Source: Anaerolineae bacterium
GTDB taxonomy: Bacteria > Chloroflexota > Anaerolineae > Aggregatilineales > Phototrophicaceae
Direction of reading: 5' to 3'
Assembly (NCBI GenBank): GCA_022820665.1
Contig: JAJEFB010000048.1
Span: 62,001 to 126,000 of the forward strand
Length of the DNA: 64,000 nucleotides
The notes beneath the pieces were generated by a model. The model had not been told where the DNA came from. It did not search any database and saw nothing but the letters and a program-made list of their open reading frames with translations. Positions 15,767 through 24,847 of this stretch are shown one piece after another. The position numbers and the translations under genes were made by a program. Numbering within the stretch: the stretch's first letter is position 1; each line of letters opens with the position of its first letter.

Positions 15767-18649
15767 CTAGCTGGAGTCGCTGGCGACCAGCGCGACGACG
15801 CCCGGTTGGTTGATCTGGCCGCAGGTCATGCCCTCGCTTACATAAGTCTCGACCGCATGTACGGTTCGCTCGGATGTAGCCGTATCGATAAAGGCGAGCT
15901 CGCCCGGGGTTGCGAAGCAGACCTCCGTTCCCGGGGCAAAGTAGGAAGCTTCCGGCGAACAATAAGGACGCAACAGCCACTGGCCGACGGACAGTATATC
16001 TGACGCGAGATTATTGTGGCGTCTGAGGACTTCCACCGTTGTATCGTATTGGATCGCCAAACGAAACAGATTGTCATTTTCAGACACGATGTGCATACAG
16101 TCGTTATTGGACCGCCACAACCTCATGGCGAATCTAATGCCCTCCAGCGCCGGGTGTTTGTCGATCGTAATCGTGTCAATCTCCGCGCATTCCACGTCAT
16201 CGTCGGACGACCTCACGATGATACGATCGTTCACGGGGCAGATATATAGCTCAGGCGTGGGCGTGGGCGTTTGAGTCGCGGGCCTGGGGGTCGCGGTGTC
16301 ATCGGGCTCGGGCGGGTCATCGTCAGGTTCATCAGTCGGCTCTGGAGGTGGCGCGGGCGGCGGATCGGGCGCCCTCGGGTATTCGTACGCGCCGACGTCA
16401 CAGTTGCCGTATTGCGGGCGGGCGGTGTCGGGTTGATCATCAAGCAAACAGTACATCGGATCAGCGGCGTCAATCGCCGGACTTCCCCATTGGAGCGGGT
16501 GGTGCGGCGGATTACCGGTGAGTCCGCCAATCTGGGGATCGTTGTTCGCGCCCGTGTTCTGCGCCTCGGCGACGATGACTTGCTGAGCCTGCGCTTGGCC
16601 GATTGCGCCCACTTCTTGACTCTCGGCTGTTTGAGGCGTACAAGACCCGTCCTGGATGATGTTGCCGGCGAACTCGATAATGATGTTGGGATTGGGTCCG
16701 CTGTGGCAATCGCCGCCGCTCTTGCTGTCTGTAATCAAGGTATTACGGATCTTGAAGTTGCCCGTCCAGCCGATTATGGCAATGCCGCCACCTTGCTCTT
16801 CCGCCGAATTGTAAGCCCAGGTCGTATGCGTGAGAGTCACGAAAGAGCTAAACGAACTCAAGCCCCCGCCTTCTCTGGCGCTGTTGTTGCTGAAGGTGCT
16901 GTTCGTGATGTCAAGTGTGGTTTGACTGCTTTCGATCGCGCCGCCTTCGTCGGCTACGTTTTCGACAAAGGTGCTTTTATTGATAGTCGCGATGCCGCCC
17001 GCGGTTTTCAAAGCGCCGCCGTCTTCGGTAGCCATGTTTTTCTTGAAAGTGGCGCCCACGATGTCCAGCGTGTTCAAGCCGGTAGAGCTGATGAAGTAGA
17101 CGCCGCCGCCGTGGCTCTTCACGGTCATGTTTCCGCTGAACTCAGTATCGGCAATATCAACATCGCTGTCGATGGCGTAGATGCCGCCGCCGATGTCATT
17201 GGCTTTGCTATCCTTAATCACGCTGTCGCTAACGCTCAGAGAACCGCTGTTGACATATATACCGCCGCCCACGGTCGAAGCCAAGCCTTTGGTTATGGTC
17301 AAATCATTAACGCCTAGCTGCCCGCCAACTACCATGAGAACGCGGTGTTCGGCATCGCCGGAGATGGTGTGGCCGCCGCCCTCGATGTGAACTGGGCTCG
17401 TTATGGACGGCAATGGCGCCGTCAAGGTGACATTCTTCGTCAACAGGATGATGTCGTCGCCGGCGTAGGGCGGATTCCTGTCGTCGTACGGGTCGCCCCC
17501 CGCCTCGCAATCGTCATTGCCGTCGGAGTCGCCACTCTCTTCTACCTGGGCATTGCCATTGGCGGAGCGGATCGCGTTTGCCAGGCTGCAATTGTCGTCC
17601 ACTGTGATGACACAGGGGAGCGGGATCGTCGTCGAAACGCTCGAAATATTCGTCGAGCTAGGGAAATCCACATCCATCGTCGTGGTCTGGCCGCAATAAT
17701 CCTCATCATTGATGACCCAGGTCGCTGCCGTCGCCTCCTCACCCTCTTTTTCTTGATCGTCTTGAGCATTGAAATAGGGGAGCCAGTGAGCCGACGTAAT
17801 GGTTTGATCGCCGCCGCTCAGCGCGCAGCTCAGTACGTGCTGGCTGTTTTCGATCAGGTTTTCACAGCTTACGGTCAGGGTGTCGACTGGCTCCGGCGCG
17901 CACTCAAGCGTAATTGTGGTTTCGGCCGCCGGAAGAATTCTGTCGCCAGCCTGCGCCTCCACCTCGACATCCGTGCTCTGGCCGCAATATTCATCGGCGA
18001 TAACCCAGTTCACCGAGGGACGGTCTGTTGTTTGAGCGTATTGAACCTCGAAACTGGGGGTCCATTCAGCGGAGGTTATCGTTAGATCGCCGGCGGTCGC
18101 CGCGCATTGCAGGATGTTGTGGTTGTCGCCGGTCGAGATCTCGCAGCTTAGCGATACGGTGACAACTGCCGTTGGCGTTGCGGTTGCTGTTGGTGTTGTC
18201 GTTGGCGTAGACGTCGGCAGCGCAGTAGTCGGAAAGTCGATCCTGACAAAGTCTGACTGTTCGCTGCGATCATTGCCGCGAATGCTTTTGACCCGATAGG
18301 CGTACCGCACGCCTGGCTCGGTGGCGGTGGTGTCGGTGTAAGTAGTGTCGCTGTCGCCGGTATTATCCACCAGGGTCGTTAGTTCGACTTCGCCTTCCCT
18401 GGGACGACGGCGCAAGATTTCATAGCCGTCTACCGTTCCAGCCGGCGCCGTCCAACTTAAGGCGACGCCCTCGGCGATGACGCGCGCCGTCAAGTTAGTC
18501 GGCGCCGCTAGTGGAGGTTCCTGCGCCAAGACTGGACTCCGCGGCACGGCGCCCAGGGAGAAGGCGCAAAGCAGCGCAAGAATAAGGAACGGAAGGATGA
18601 CCTTCCGGGGACAGATCTTTGTTCTCATCCCGTAAATGCAGAGAATCAT
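15767..18649 (-). CDS. Secreted surface protein: FN3-like, beta-helix repeats, LysM-like C-terminus
   Basis: 960 residues. A signal peptide (KVILPFLILALLCAFSLGAV, site near VLAQEPP) precedes a fibronectin-III-like domain (PTNLTARVIAEGVALSWTAP). Then come a Thr/Pro linker and two Cys-containing repeats (VSLSCEISTGDNHNILQC and VSCENLIENSQHVLSC). A CSLANAIRSANGNA motif opens a right-handed beta-helix with polymorphic repeats (GGGIYVNSGSLSVSDS, GGGIYAIDSDVDIADT, GGGLSSFSS). A Pro/Glu/Asp-rich linker leads to a LysM-like segment (HIVSENDNLFRLAIQYDTTV). It is likely exported and cell-wall-associated. I chose ATG 18649 because AAGGAAGG lies 6 nt upstream; the track start is a GTG two codons earlier. 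Confidence 0.85.
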   Translation of the reverse strand: MILCIYGMRTKICPRKVILPFLILALLCAFSLGAVPRSPVLAQEPPLAAPTNLTARVIAEGVALSWTAPAGTVDGYEILRRRPREGEVELTTLVDNTGDSDTTYTDTTATEPGVRYAYRVKSIRGNDRSEQSDFVRIDFPTTALPTSTPTTTPTATATPTAVVTVSLSCEISTGDNHNILQCAATAGDLTITSAEWTPSFEVQYAQTTDRPSVNWVIADEYCGQSTDVEVEAQAGDRILPAAETTITLECAPEPVDTLTVSCENLIENSQHVLSCALSGGDQTITSAHWLPYFNAQDDQEKEGEEATAATWVINDEDYCGQTTTMDVDFPSSTNISSVSTTIPLPCVITVDDNCSLANAIRSANGNAQVEESGDSDGNDDCEAGGDPYDDRNPPYAGDDIILLTKNVTLTAPLPSITSPVHIEGGGHTISGDAEHRVLMVVGGQLGVNDLTITKGLASTVGGGIYVNSGSLSVSDSVIKDSKANDIGGGIYAIDSDVDIADTEFSGNMTVKSHGGGVYFISSTGLNTLDIVGATFKKNMATEDGGALKTAGGIATINKSTFVENVADEGGAIESSQTTLDITNSTFSNNSAREGGGLSSFSSFVTLTHTTWAYNSAEEQGGGIAIIGWTGNFKIRNTLITDSKSGGDCHSGPNPNIIIEFAGNIIQDGSCTPQTAESQEVGAIGQAQAQQVIVAEAQNTGANNDPQIGGLTGNPPHHPLQWGSPAIDAADPMYCLLDDQPDTARPQYGNCDVGAYEYPRAPDPPPAPPPEPTDEPDDDPPEPDDTATPRPATQTPTPTPELYICPVNDRIIVRSSDDDVECAEIDTITIDKHPALEGIRFAMRLWRSNNDCMHIVSENDNLFRLAIQYDTTVEVLRRHNNLASDILSVGQWLLRPYCSPEASYFAPGTEVCFATPGELAFIDTATSERTVHAVETYVSEGMTCGQINQPGVVALVASDSS

Positions 18650-18651
18650 GT

Positions 18652-18807
18652 TCACCCTTCCTTTCGACTTCGCTTGGGCTTTTCGATCTGGTGCTGCTGG
18701 CGAGCGGTCGCCAACAGCCAGACAGCAGCTTCAACCAAGCGATATATGTAACCGAGTCGACGAGACTCGTCCGCATTAAAAAGAAGCGGCCTCGCAGTTT
18801 GGTTCAT
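18652..18807 (-). CDS. 51-residue ORF coupled to the surface-protein gene
   Basis: Encodes MNQTARPLLFNADESRRLGY, a short amphipathic or hydrophobic run (RLVEAAVWLLATA) and a very basic tail ending PKRSRKEG. The ATG has an excellent Shine-Dalgarno sequence (AGAGGAGATAGT before ATG). The TGA stop ends 2 nt before the downstream ATG and overlaps the alternative GTG, so translation of the two is probably coupled. The ORF track shows it only inside a longer ORF (18652-18870). No family is recognised. It may be a leader peptide or a small accessory protein for the surface protein. Confidence 0.5.
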   Translation of the reverse strand: MNQTARPLLFNADESRRLGYIYRLVEAAVWLLATARQQHQIEKPKRSRKEG

Positions 18808-19533
18808 ACTATCTCCTCTTGAACTCGCGCCAATCCGTGTTTTTTGGTAAAAGGACATATTACAGCGCAAATGTTGCTAAGGCATACGTTATTGTATAAC
18901 CCAATGGAAAAACGCACTTAGCTATTTCCGCTTAATTTAGCAATCCCGCTTTCTTGCCCAAGATGTAAGGCGAATGACGCGGATTAAACGACAGGAGGCG
19001 CTCTAAAAGTCGCCCGGGCAAAGGGGCGCGTCCTGCGCGTTTTGGAGCGTCGGCAAGGAGGCGAAATCTTGCGCGACGGCGGACACATCAATGGATAAAG
19101 TTACGGCAGCCTCGCTAATACTGGATATAAATGCCGATGGCAGCCGTCCATCGGTCTTTTCTGTTATCTCATTTAACACATCCCCTCGCATGAGCAAGCG
19201 CAAGTTAAGTCACGCAAATTTAACTCCCTCTAAATCTCCCTCATTGCAATGGGTCGCGTAGACACTGACCCTCCGGGGAGACTTGCTCGCGCTGTGCGAA
19301 ACTTCCCTTCTACTTCGGATGCGTCCGAAGTGGAAGGTGGCCGGGGATGGGGTTAGCTGGCGCGAATTTCGCAATACTTAACTTGGTTCTACTTGGGTTA
19401 ATATGCCGGCCTGCGCTTTCCTCGCGTCGGCGACAGGTTATACCATGACGAATCCGCAACATTGCCATATCCCTTTGTTCCAAGCCTGGTGTATACTCCC
19501 CCGCATTTATCTATCCGCGCCAGGAACTATTGC
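18808..19533. other. Long intergenic region with repeat R2
   Basis: About 725 nt. Near 18808 are the ribosome-binding site and upstream AT-rich promoter-like sequence of the minus-strand 51-residue ORF. A minus-strand ORF (19003-19191, starting MRGDVLNEITEKTDGRLPSA) has no recognised family and is only weakly supported. Repeat R2 occupies 19225-19356. The rest, to the DMT transporter start, shows nothing definite beyond an AGGA site just before the TTG start. Confidence 0.4.
19225..19356 (+). repeat. Dispersed hairpin repeat, copy R2
   Basis: Second copy of the ~131-bp repeat at 15456. It starts TCCCTCTAAATCTCCC, shares the long core CATTGCAATGGGTCGCGTAG and following bases, has the hairpin ACTTCGGA-TGCG-TCCGAAGT, and ends GGCCGGGGATGGGGTTAG. 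The stem is one pair longer than in R1. R1 and R2 bracket the surface-protein gene pair. Confidence 0.8.
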
Positions 19534-20460
19534 TTGAATATTAAAGCGCTTCCCTATGTGGCTCTGCTCGGTTTCATGTTTGGCTCCTCGATGGTCTTTT
19601 CTCGTTTCGGCGTCGGCCAATTCGAACCGACCACCTACATCGGCATCCGCATGATCGTCTCCAGCCTGATGGCTCTGGCGGTATACCGGATTGCCACCCG
19701 ACGACGCTTGCCGCGGGATCGCGAGTTGTGGAAGCGCGCCGGGCTGCTGGGCGTTTTCGGAACAGCCGTACCGATGACCTGTGTCATCATTTCACTTCAG
19801 TACCTGTCGAGCGGCGTATCCGCGTTATTGTTGAGTACGGGTCCAGCGATCACCATTATTTTGGCGCATTTTACTTTGCCCGACGAACTCCTGAGCCGGC
19901 GCAAGGTCTTTGGGGTCGGTCTGGCTCTCGGTGGGGCTATGCTGCTGGCAGCCAGCGGAGAGGATGGCTTGCCCAATACGCAATCGACGGCGTCCACCGG
20001 TTTCCTCCTGGTAACAGTCGCCATGATCTTCAGTTCGGTGATGATCATTTACGCGCGCAAGCGTCTAACCGGTTATGACGCCTATGACGTGGGCAGCATA
20101 CGCATCTTCAGCACGGCGCTGACTGTGATGCCGCTTTCGCTGCTTACGGTCGGTTTTGATCTCAGCGCGGTCACCGGCGCCGGTTATCTCGCGCTGATTT
20201 ACTCCGCGATTGTAGGCACGTTCCTGGGTTTGCTGCTGTCCTTCTACAACATCAAGCGCTTCGGCGCAACGCCTTCCGTAATGTCTACCTATATCATTCC
20301 CATCGTGGCGGGGATCGGCGGCGTATTGGTGCTGGGAGAAGAAATCACGCTGACGATGATATTTGGCATGGGCGTGATTGTCAGCGGCATCGCACTGTTG
20401 CAGGAGTACAATACGCCGGCCACCTGGATGCGGCGTTACCCGCATCGAGGGTCGTATTAG
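19534..20460 (+). CDS. EamA/DMT-family transporter
   Basis: About 308 residues with ten predicted membrane spans in two EamA-like halves: VALLGFMFGSSMVFSRFGVGQFEP at the start, VFGTAVPMTCVIISLQYLSSGVSALLLSTGP in the first half, and a second half from GFLLVTVAMIFSSVMIIYARKRL to FGMGVIVSGIALLQEY. Members export or import metabolites such as amino acids, sugars or drugs; the cargo is unknown. The track starts at TTG 19462, but TTG 19534 has AGGA 8 nt upstream and gives the normal length. The stop overlaps the convergent gene: TTAG serves both stops. Confidence 0.88.
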   Translation: MNIKALPYVALLGFMFGSSMVFSRFGVGQFEPTTYIGIRMIVSSLMALAVYRIATRRRLPRDRELWKRAGLLGVFGTAVPMTCVIISLQYLSSGVSALLLSTGPAITIILAHFTLPDELLSRRKVFGVGLALGGAMLLAASGEDGLPNTQSTASTGFLLVTVAMIFSSVMIIYARKRLTGYDAYDVGSIRIFSTALTVMPLSLLTVGFDLSAVTGAGYLALIYSAIVGTFLGLLLSFYNIKRFGATPSVMSTYIIPIVAGIGGVLVLGEEITLTMIFGMGVIVSGIALLQEYNTPATWMRRYPHRGSY

Positions 20461-21221
20461 ACACTGACATTGCAGACATCATAGGCAGCCCGCAGGGACG
20501 CTTTCCAATCGCCGGCGGGGACGAATTCCTGGCCGATGTAACCGCTATAGCCGGTCTCCGCGATTGCGCGGCAAATTGCGCGGTAATTCAGTTCTTGCGA
20601 ATCATCAAGTTCGTTGCGACCGGGCACGCCCGCCGTGTGATAGTGGGCGAACCATTGATGATTGTCGCGGATTGTCTGTATGACGTCGCCTTCCATGATT
20701 TGCATGTGATAAATATCGTAGAGAATGCGCGCCCGCGGCGAATTCACGGCGGAGACTACCTGGACTGCCCAGTCGGTATGGTCGCACTGATAATCGGGGT
20801 GATCGAGCTTGCTATTGAGCAACTCCAGGATGAGCGTCACACCGGCTGATTCGGCAGCGCGAGCCAGCACCTCGAGATGTTTAATCGCGTTTTCGGCGCC
20901 TTCCTCGTCCGGCAGGCTCTCTCTATTCCCGCTGAAGACGATCAAATTCGGGATATTCCAGCGCTGCGCGAGTTCAAAGTTTTCTTCCGCCTGCTGTTGA
21001 ATATCGTCCCAGTATTTGGGGTGGCTGATGCCTTGGGTCAGCGGGACGTGCAATTGATGAGCCGCGATCTTCAAGCCGTGATCCCGAACCAGGGCAAACT
21101 GCTCGACCGGCGCCAACTCCATTGCCGCATACCCGATTGCCTTGCAAGTCCGCAGCAAATCGACCGGGTCGATGTCTTCGCGGTCAAAGCACCACCAGGA
21201 TACCGCCTGTGGAATCGTCAT
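20457..21221 (-). CDS. Hydroxypyruvate isomerase-like sugar isomerase (TIM barrel)
   Basis: 254-residue AP-endonuclease-2-fold protein close to the Hyi group: VSWWCFDREDIDP, NLIVFSGNRESLPDEEGAENA, ILELLNSKLDHPDYQCDHT, ILYDIYHMQIMEGDVIQTIRD, HYHTAGVPGRNELDDSQELNY and YIGQEFVPAGD. The metal-binding Glu, Asp, His and Glu are in place. It would interconvert hydroxypyruvate and tartronate semialdehyde or a related 2-keto sugar. It starts 3 nt after the recJ stop and shares that transcript, an unusual pairing. Its 3' end overlaps the convergent transporter stop. Confidence 0.88.
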   Translation of the reverse strand: MTIPQAVSWWCFDREDIDPVDLLRTCKAIGYAAMELAPVEQFALVRDHGLKIAAHQLHVPLTQGISHPKYWDDIQQQAEENFELAQRWNIPNLIVFSGNRESLPDEEGAENAIKHLEVLARAAESAGVTLILELLNSKLDHPDYQCDHTDWAVQVVSAVNSPRARILYDIYHMQIMEGDVIQTIRDNHQWFAHYHTAGVPGRNELDDSQELNYRAICRAIAETGYSGYIGQEFVPAGDWKASLRAAYDVCNVSV

Positions 21222-21224
21222 TTG

Positions 21225-23543
21225 TCATCCCTTAATTTGCATCTTCTGCCAATAATCACGGTAGGCGCGGGTCTCGCGCAGGATCATATCCAAGCGCTTT
21301 TGCAGCCTTTCCAGGTCGTCGCTTGGCGGGTCGTCGCGTCCCGTCAGGTGATATTCGCCCGTCTGCCCCACTCGATAGGCGAGTTTACCGAGCGAACGCA
21401 GCACTTGCAAGCCAACTTGCACGCAGCGTTCGCGCTGTCCCATGGCTGCCGCCAGCGCCTCAATTTGCGCCGCGCCATTCTTGTGGTTCAAGGCGTACTT
21501 GACCAAGGCAGCCAATCGTGCCAGGAATCTCGCCCGGCTATCAACATTGGGGCGGTTGCCAAACAAGATCAGGCGAGTTGGATTCACTGTCGCAAGCGCG
21601 GCCGACCATATTTCCGCAGACGGGGGCGCAGTCCAGACGATCAAGGTTTCCTTCGACCCCAGTCGCAGGCGATCGATCGCGCTCGCGATCTCTTCGACTT
21701 CCGACCAGATCAGCGCATCGGGAAAACGCGCCAACTCAACTTCAAGCTGCTCGGCGGTCGCCATTGACCGACGATGATCAATGAGCTCAAGGGCACGCGC
21801 TTCTTCATGCAATTGTGGCGCAGCGGTCGAGATCAGCCGGTAGTCACCCCATTCGACCAGCGGTTCGCGCAGCCCCTTGTAGTCGTTCGCGCGCAGCGTA
21901 TAAGCCAGGTCGAAGCGCCCCGCCGGCAGATCTTGACCGGCGCCGCGCCACCAGATAACCCGCTGTTGTATCCCCTTGCTGTCTTCAACATGCAGCTCCA
22001 GATGTTCGCCGCGACGCCCCAAACCGGACTGTTTGACCAATTTCAGATCGCGCGTCGCCAGGGTCAGCGGCGGATTGCCGTTGCCGAAGGGCGCCAGGCG
22101 CTCGAAGTCCCGCGTCAGATCCAGCGAAATCTCGCCCAGTTCGAGATAGCCGTCTATGTTCAGGCGCGGTCGCGGCGGACGCCCCCCGACAATCGCGCGC
22201 ACGATCCCCGAGAGGGCGCGACGGAACACGAAGACTTTGTCCGCCGGCAGACTCAAGCCCGCTGCCATACTGTGCCCGCCATAACGGGACAAAAGCGGCG
22301 CCAGCTCTCCAAAAGCAGCGGTGATATCGACGCCGGCAAGGGAACGCGCAGAGCCGCGGGCGGTCTCGTCGGGCGCCGCGAGCAGAACCACCGGACGCGC
22401 GAACTCCTCAACCAGTCTGCTGGCGACAATGCCGATCACGCCGCTGTGCCAATCGCTGTGGCTGAGCACGAGCGCGGCATAATCGAGCAGTGAGGGGTCA
22501 TTTTCGATTTGCGCGATCGCCGATTGATAGACCTGATGCGAGAGGAATTTGCGCTTGGCGTTGAGACCTTCCAGGTTATTCGCCAGTTGACGCGCGCGCT
22601 GCCAATCAACGGTGGTGAGCAGTTCGACCGCCGGATTAGCATCGCCCAGCCGTCCCAGGGCATTCAAGCGGGGCGCCAGTGCGAAGCCGATATGCCCCTC
22701 GTTGAGCTCCGCCGGGGCGATTTGGGCGCGTTCCAGCAGGGCGCGTAGGCCCAGCCGCTGATTCCGCCGCAAGATATCCAAGCCGCGCTGCAGCAAATAA
22801 CGCGTATCATCCACTTGCACCATGACATCGGCAACGATGCCCAGAGCCACCAGATCCAGCAAGAAATCACAGTCGTCGCCACCGTACAGCGCCTCGATCA
22901 ACTTGTAAGCGATACCGACCCCGGGCAATTCGATCAGCGGGTGCCCGGCCGGCAAGCGGCGCGGATTGACCACCGCGCAAGCCCCGGGCAGGTCGGCCGG
23001 CAGCGCATGATGATCGGTGATGATCGTATCCACACTGCGGCTACGCGCGTAGTCCACCGTTTCGTGAGCTGCCACGCCGGTATCGCAGGTCAGAAGGAGA
23101 TTGACGCCCCCGTCCAGTTTTTTGGCGAGCGTAGGCAGATGGATGCCGTGGCCTTCGCTAAAGCGATTCGGCACATGATAGCTCACCTGGGCGCCCTTCC
23201 GCTTCAAGGCGGAGACAAGCAGGGCCGTCGACGTCTGTCCGTCAACATCAAAGTCGCCCCAAACGAGAATCCTTTCGCGCTCGCGAATGGCGCGCTCCAG
23301 GCGATCGAGAGCCCGGTCAATATCGGGCAGGTCGCTCGCCGACGTCGGTTGATAATGGGCAGGCGACAGAAAGCACCGCGCCGCGGCGGGGGTCGTGATG
23401 CCCATGCGCGTCAGGCGCTGGGCGATCAAGGGATGCCCGCCGACAGCGTCGCGCAAGGCTGCGGGCGCGTCTAGCGCGCGGGGTTCCTCCCATTGGCGCG
23501 CGCTGGCTCGGTTTTGAGATTGCAGTGTTTGACCGATTGTCAT
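21225..23543 (-). CDS. recJ: Single-stranded-DNA-specific exonuclease RecJ
   Basis: 772-residue DHH-family 5'-3' exonuclease acting in recombination and mismatch or base-excision repair. Visible motifs: VWGDFDVDGQTSTALLVSAL (motif I, D-F-D-V-D), LLTCDTGVAAHETV, IITDHHALPADLPGACAVVNPRR (the DHH motif), GVGIAYKLIEAL, and the DHHA1 region ending YGGHSMAAGLSLP. It is longer than E. coli RecJ; the C-terminal ~200 residues form an extension of the kind seen in other long RecJ proteins such as that of B. subtilis. It starts 85 nt after the stop of the enolase-superfamily gene. Confidence 0.95.
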   Translation of the reverse strand: MTIGQTLQSQNRASARQWEEPRALDAPAALRDAVGGHPLIAQRLTRMGITTPAAARCFLSPAHYQPTSASDLPDIDRALDRLERAIRERERILVWGDFDVDGQTSTALLVSALKRKGAQVSYHVPNRFSEGHGIHLPTLAKKLDGGVNLLLTCDTGVAAHETVDYARSRSVDTIITDHHALPADLPGACAVVNPRRLPAGHPLIELPGVGIAYKLIEALYGGDDCDFLLDLVALGIVADVMVQVDDTRYLLQRGLDILRRNQRLGLRALLERAQIAPAELNEGHIGFALAPRLNALGRLGDANPAVELLTTVDWQRARQLANNLEGLNAKRKFLSHQVYQSAIAQIENDPSLLDYAALVLSHSDWHSGVIGIVASRLVEEFARPVVLLAAPDETARGSARSLAGVDITAAFGELAPLLSRYGGHSMAAGLSLPADKVFVFRRALSGIVRAIVGGRPPRPRLNIDGYLELGEISLDLTRDFERLAPFGNGNPPLTLATRDLKLVKQSGLGRRGEHLELHVEDSKGIQQRVIWWRGAGQDLPAGRFDLAYTLRANDYKGLREPLVEWGDYRLISTAAPQLHEEARALELIDHRRSMATAEQLEVELARFPDALIWSEVEEIASAIDRLRLGSKETLIVWTAPPSAEIWSAALATVNPTRLILFGNRPNVDSRARFLARLAALVKYALNHKNGAAQIEALAAAMGQRERCVQVGLQVLRSLGKLAYRVGQTGEYHLTGRDDPPSDDLERLQKRLDMILRETRAYRDYWQKMQIKG

Positions 23544-23627
23544 CGCTATTCAAGACGAATTTGGGATTGGACGGGTTGCGAGTGGGCGACGCGGCGGCGT
23601 GCTGATATATCCTGTAATATACCGTAA

Positions 23628-24827
23628 TCAATCAGCCAGTACCCGCTCCTCAACCAGGGTGAGCCCGTCTTCCGCCAGGTCCATGTTCATGCCCGGCGCG
23701 CTGGGCAACTCGATATAGCCGTCGACCGGCGTCAGTTTGTGCTTGTAGAAGACATTGCTGTGCCGACCGGCCTGGAAGAGCCATTCTTGCAGGGGGCAGG
23801 TAGTCAGCGTCTGCGAAGCGATCAGATGGGTCGAGGTCCAGCCGCCATGGTGGGGGATGACGGGAATGTCATGCGCCGAGGCCAGCGCGCAAATCTTGGT
23901 CATTTCGGTCAAGCCGCCAGCCCAGGTGACATCCGGTTGCAGCACGTGTACGGCCTCGGCGTCTAGCAAAGCCTTGATGCCCCAGCGCGTATATTCGTGT
24001 TCGCCGCCGGAGATGAAGACGCCGCGTACCGAGCGCCGCAATTCAGCGTACTGCGGAATCTTGTCCGCCAGGACCGGTTCTTCAAACCAGTAGGGTCGAT
24101 ATTCCGCCGCCAGATCGACCATGCGCAGGGTATAGGGCACATCCCAACTGCTCCAGGCATCGAACATGAGGTCAACATCGGGACCGGCCGCTTCGCGCGC
24201 GGCGCGGATGATAGCGAGGTTTCTGCGGATGCCCGCTTCGCCGTCTTTGGGCATGCCAGGCAGGAACCACTTGAAGGCGGTGAATCCCTGCGCCAGGAAA
24301 TGCCGCGTGCGCTCGATGACTTTCAGCGGCTCTACCGAATAGCCAAGCATGGAGGCGTAGGCGCGGATTTTCTGGCGCGAGGGACCGCCGAGCAGCACAT
24401 ACGCCGGCGCGTCGAGCAATTTGCCTTTGAGGTCCCAGAGGGCGAGATCGACCTTGCTGAGCGCCAGCATCGGCGTGCCCTTGCGGCCGTGTATAGAGAG
24501 GCGGTACATCTTGTCCCAGATGCGCTCGACGGCGTGCGGATTCTCGCCGATCAGCATCTCGGCGAAATAACGCTTGATGATGGCGATGTCTTCGTCGCCG
24601 ACGGGACCGCAGATGCCGGTCGCGCCTTCGTCGGTGTCAATGAGCAAGAAATGAGCATCCACCGGGTAGGGCGGTCCGCCGCTCATGTTCTCGATGGGCC
24701 AGCGCGGCTGCGCCGCTTCCAGTTCGGGATAGATGAAGCTGGGGCGCGCCAAGCCGGTTTCGCCCAGGGGTTCGTGGTAATCCCACTCGGCGCTGACGTG
24801 GATGGCGCGAACGCGGTCGATTTTCAT
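23628..24827 (-). CDS. Mandelate racemase/enolase-family dehydratase (rhamnonate-dehydratase-like)
   Basis: 399 residues. The N-terminal capping domain precedes the barrel. Metal ligands are in DLMFDAWSSWD, YWFEEPVLADK and SGGEHEYTRWGIKALL; the last closely resembles the GEHE-type segment of L-rhamnonate dehydratases. LQPDVTWAGGLTEMTKICALA and PVIPHHGGWTSTHL carry the usual Asp and His. The reaction is probably dehydration of a sugar acid to a 2-keto-3-deoxy acid, the kind of product the HpaI-type aldolase at 1.5-2.3 kb could split. AGGAG precedes the ATG. It lies 20 nt after the nuclease gene. Confidence 0.88.
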   Translation of the reverse strand: MKIDRVRAIHVSAEWDYHEPLGETGLARPSFIYPELEAAQPRWPIENMSGGPPYPVDAHFLLIDTDEGATGICGPVGDEDIAIIKRYFAEMLIGENPHAVERIWDKMYRLSIHGRKGTPMLALSKVDLALWDLKGKLLDAPAYVLLGGPSRQKIRAYASMLGYSVEPLKVIERTRHFLAQGFTAFKWFLPGMPKDGEAGIRRNLAIIRAAREAAGPDVDLMFDAWSSWDVPYTLRMVDLAAEYRPYWFEEPVLADKIPQYAELRRSVRGVFISGGEHEYTRWGIKALLDAEAVHVLQPDVTWAGGLTEMTKICALASAHDIPVIPHHGGWTSTHLIASQTLTTCPLQEWLFQAGRHSNVFYKHKLTPVDGYIELPSAPGMNMDLAEDGLTLVEERVLAD

Positions 24828-24847
24828 GGTTTTTGGCTCCTGTAGGT

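Noticed and set aside
16271-17317. 348-aa plus-strand ORF opposite the surface-protein gene
   Set aside because: It is a frame shadow of the minus-strand beta-helix gene: composition mirrors the coding strand and no domain is visible.
19003-19203. 66-aa minus-strand ORF near repeat R2
   Set aside because: The start is ambiguous (TTG or ATG), no convincing ribosome-binding site or family is present; kept only as a note in the intergenic entry.
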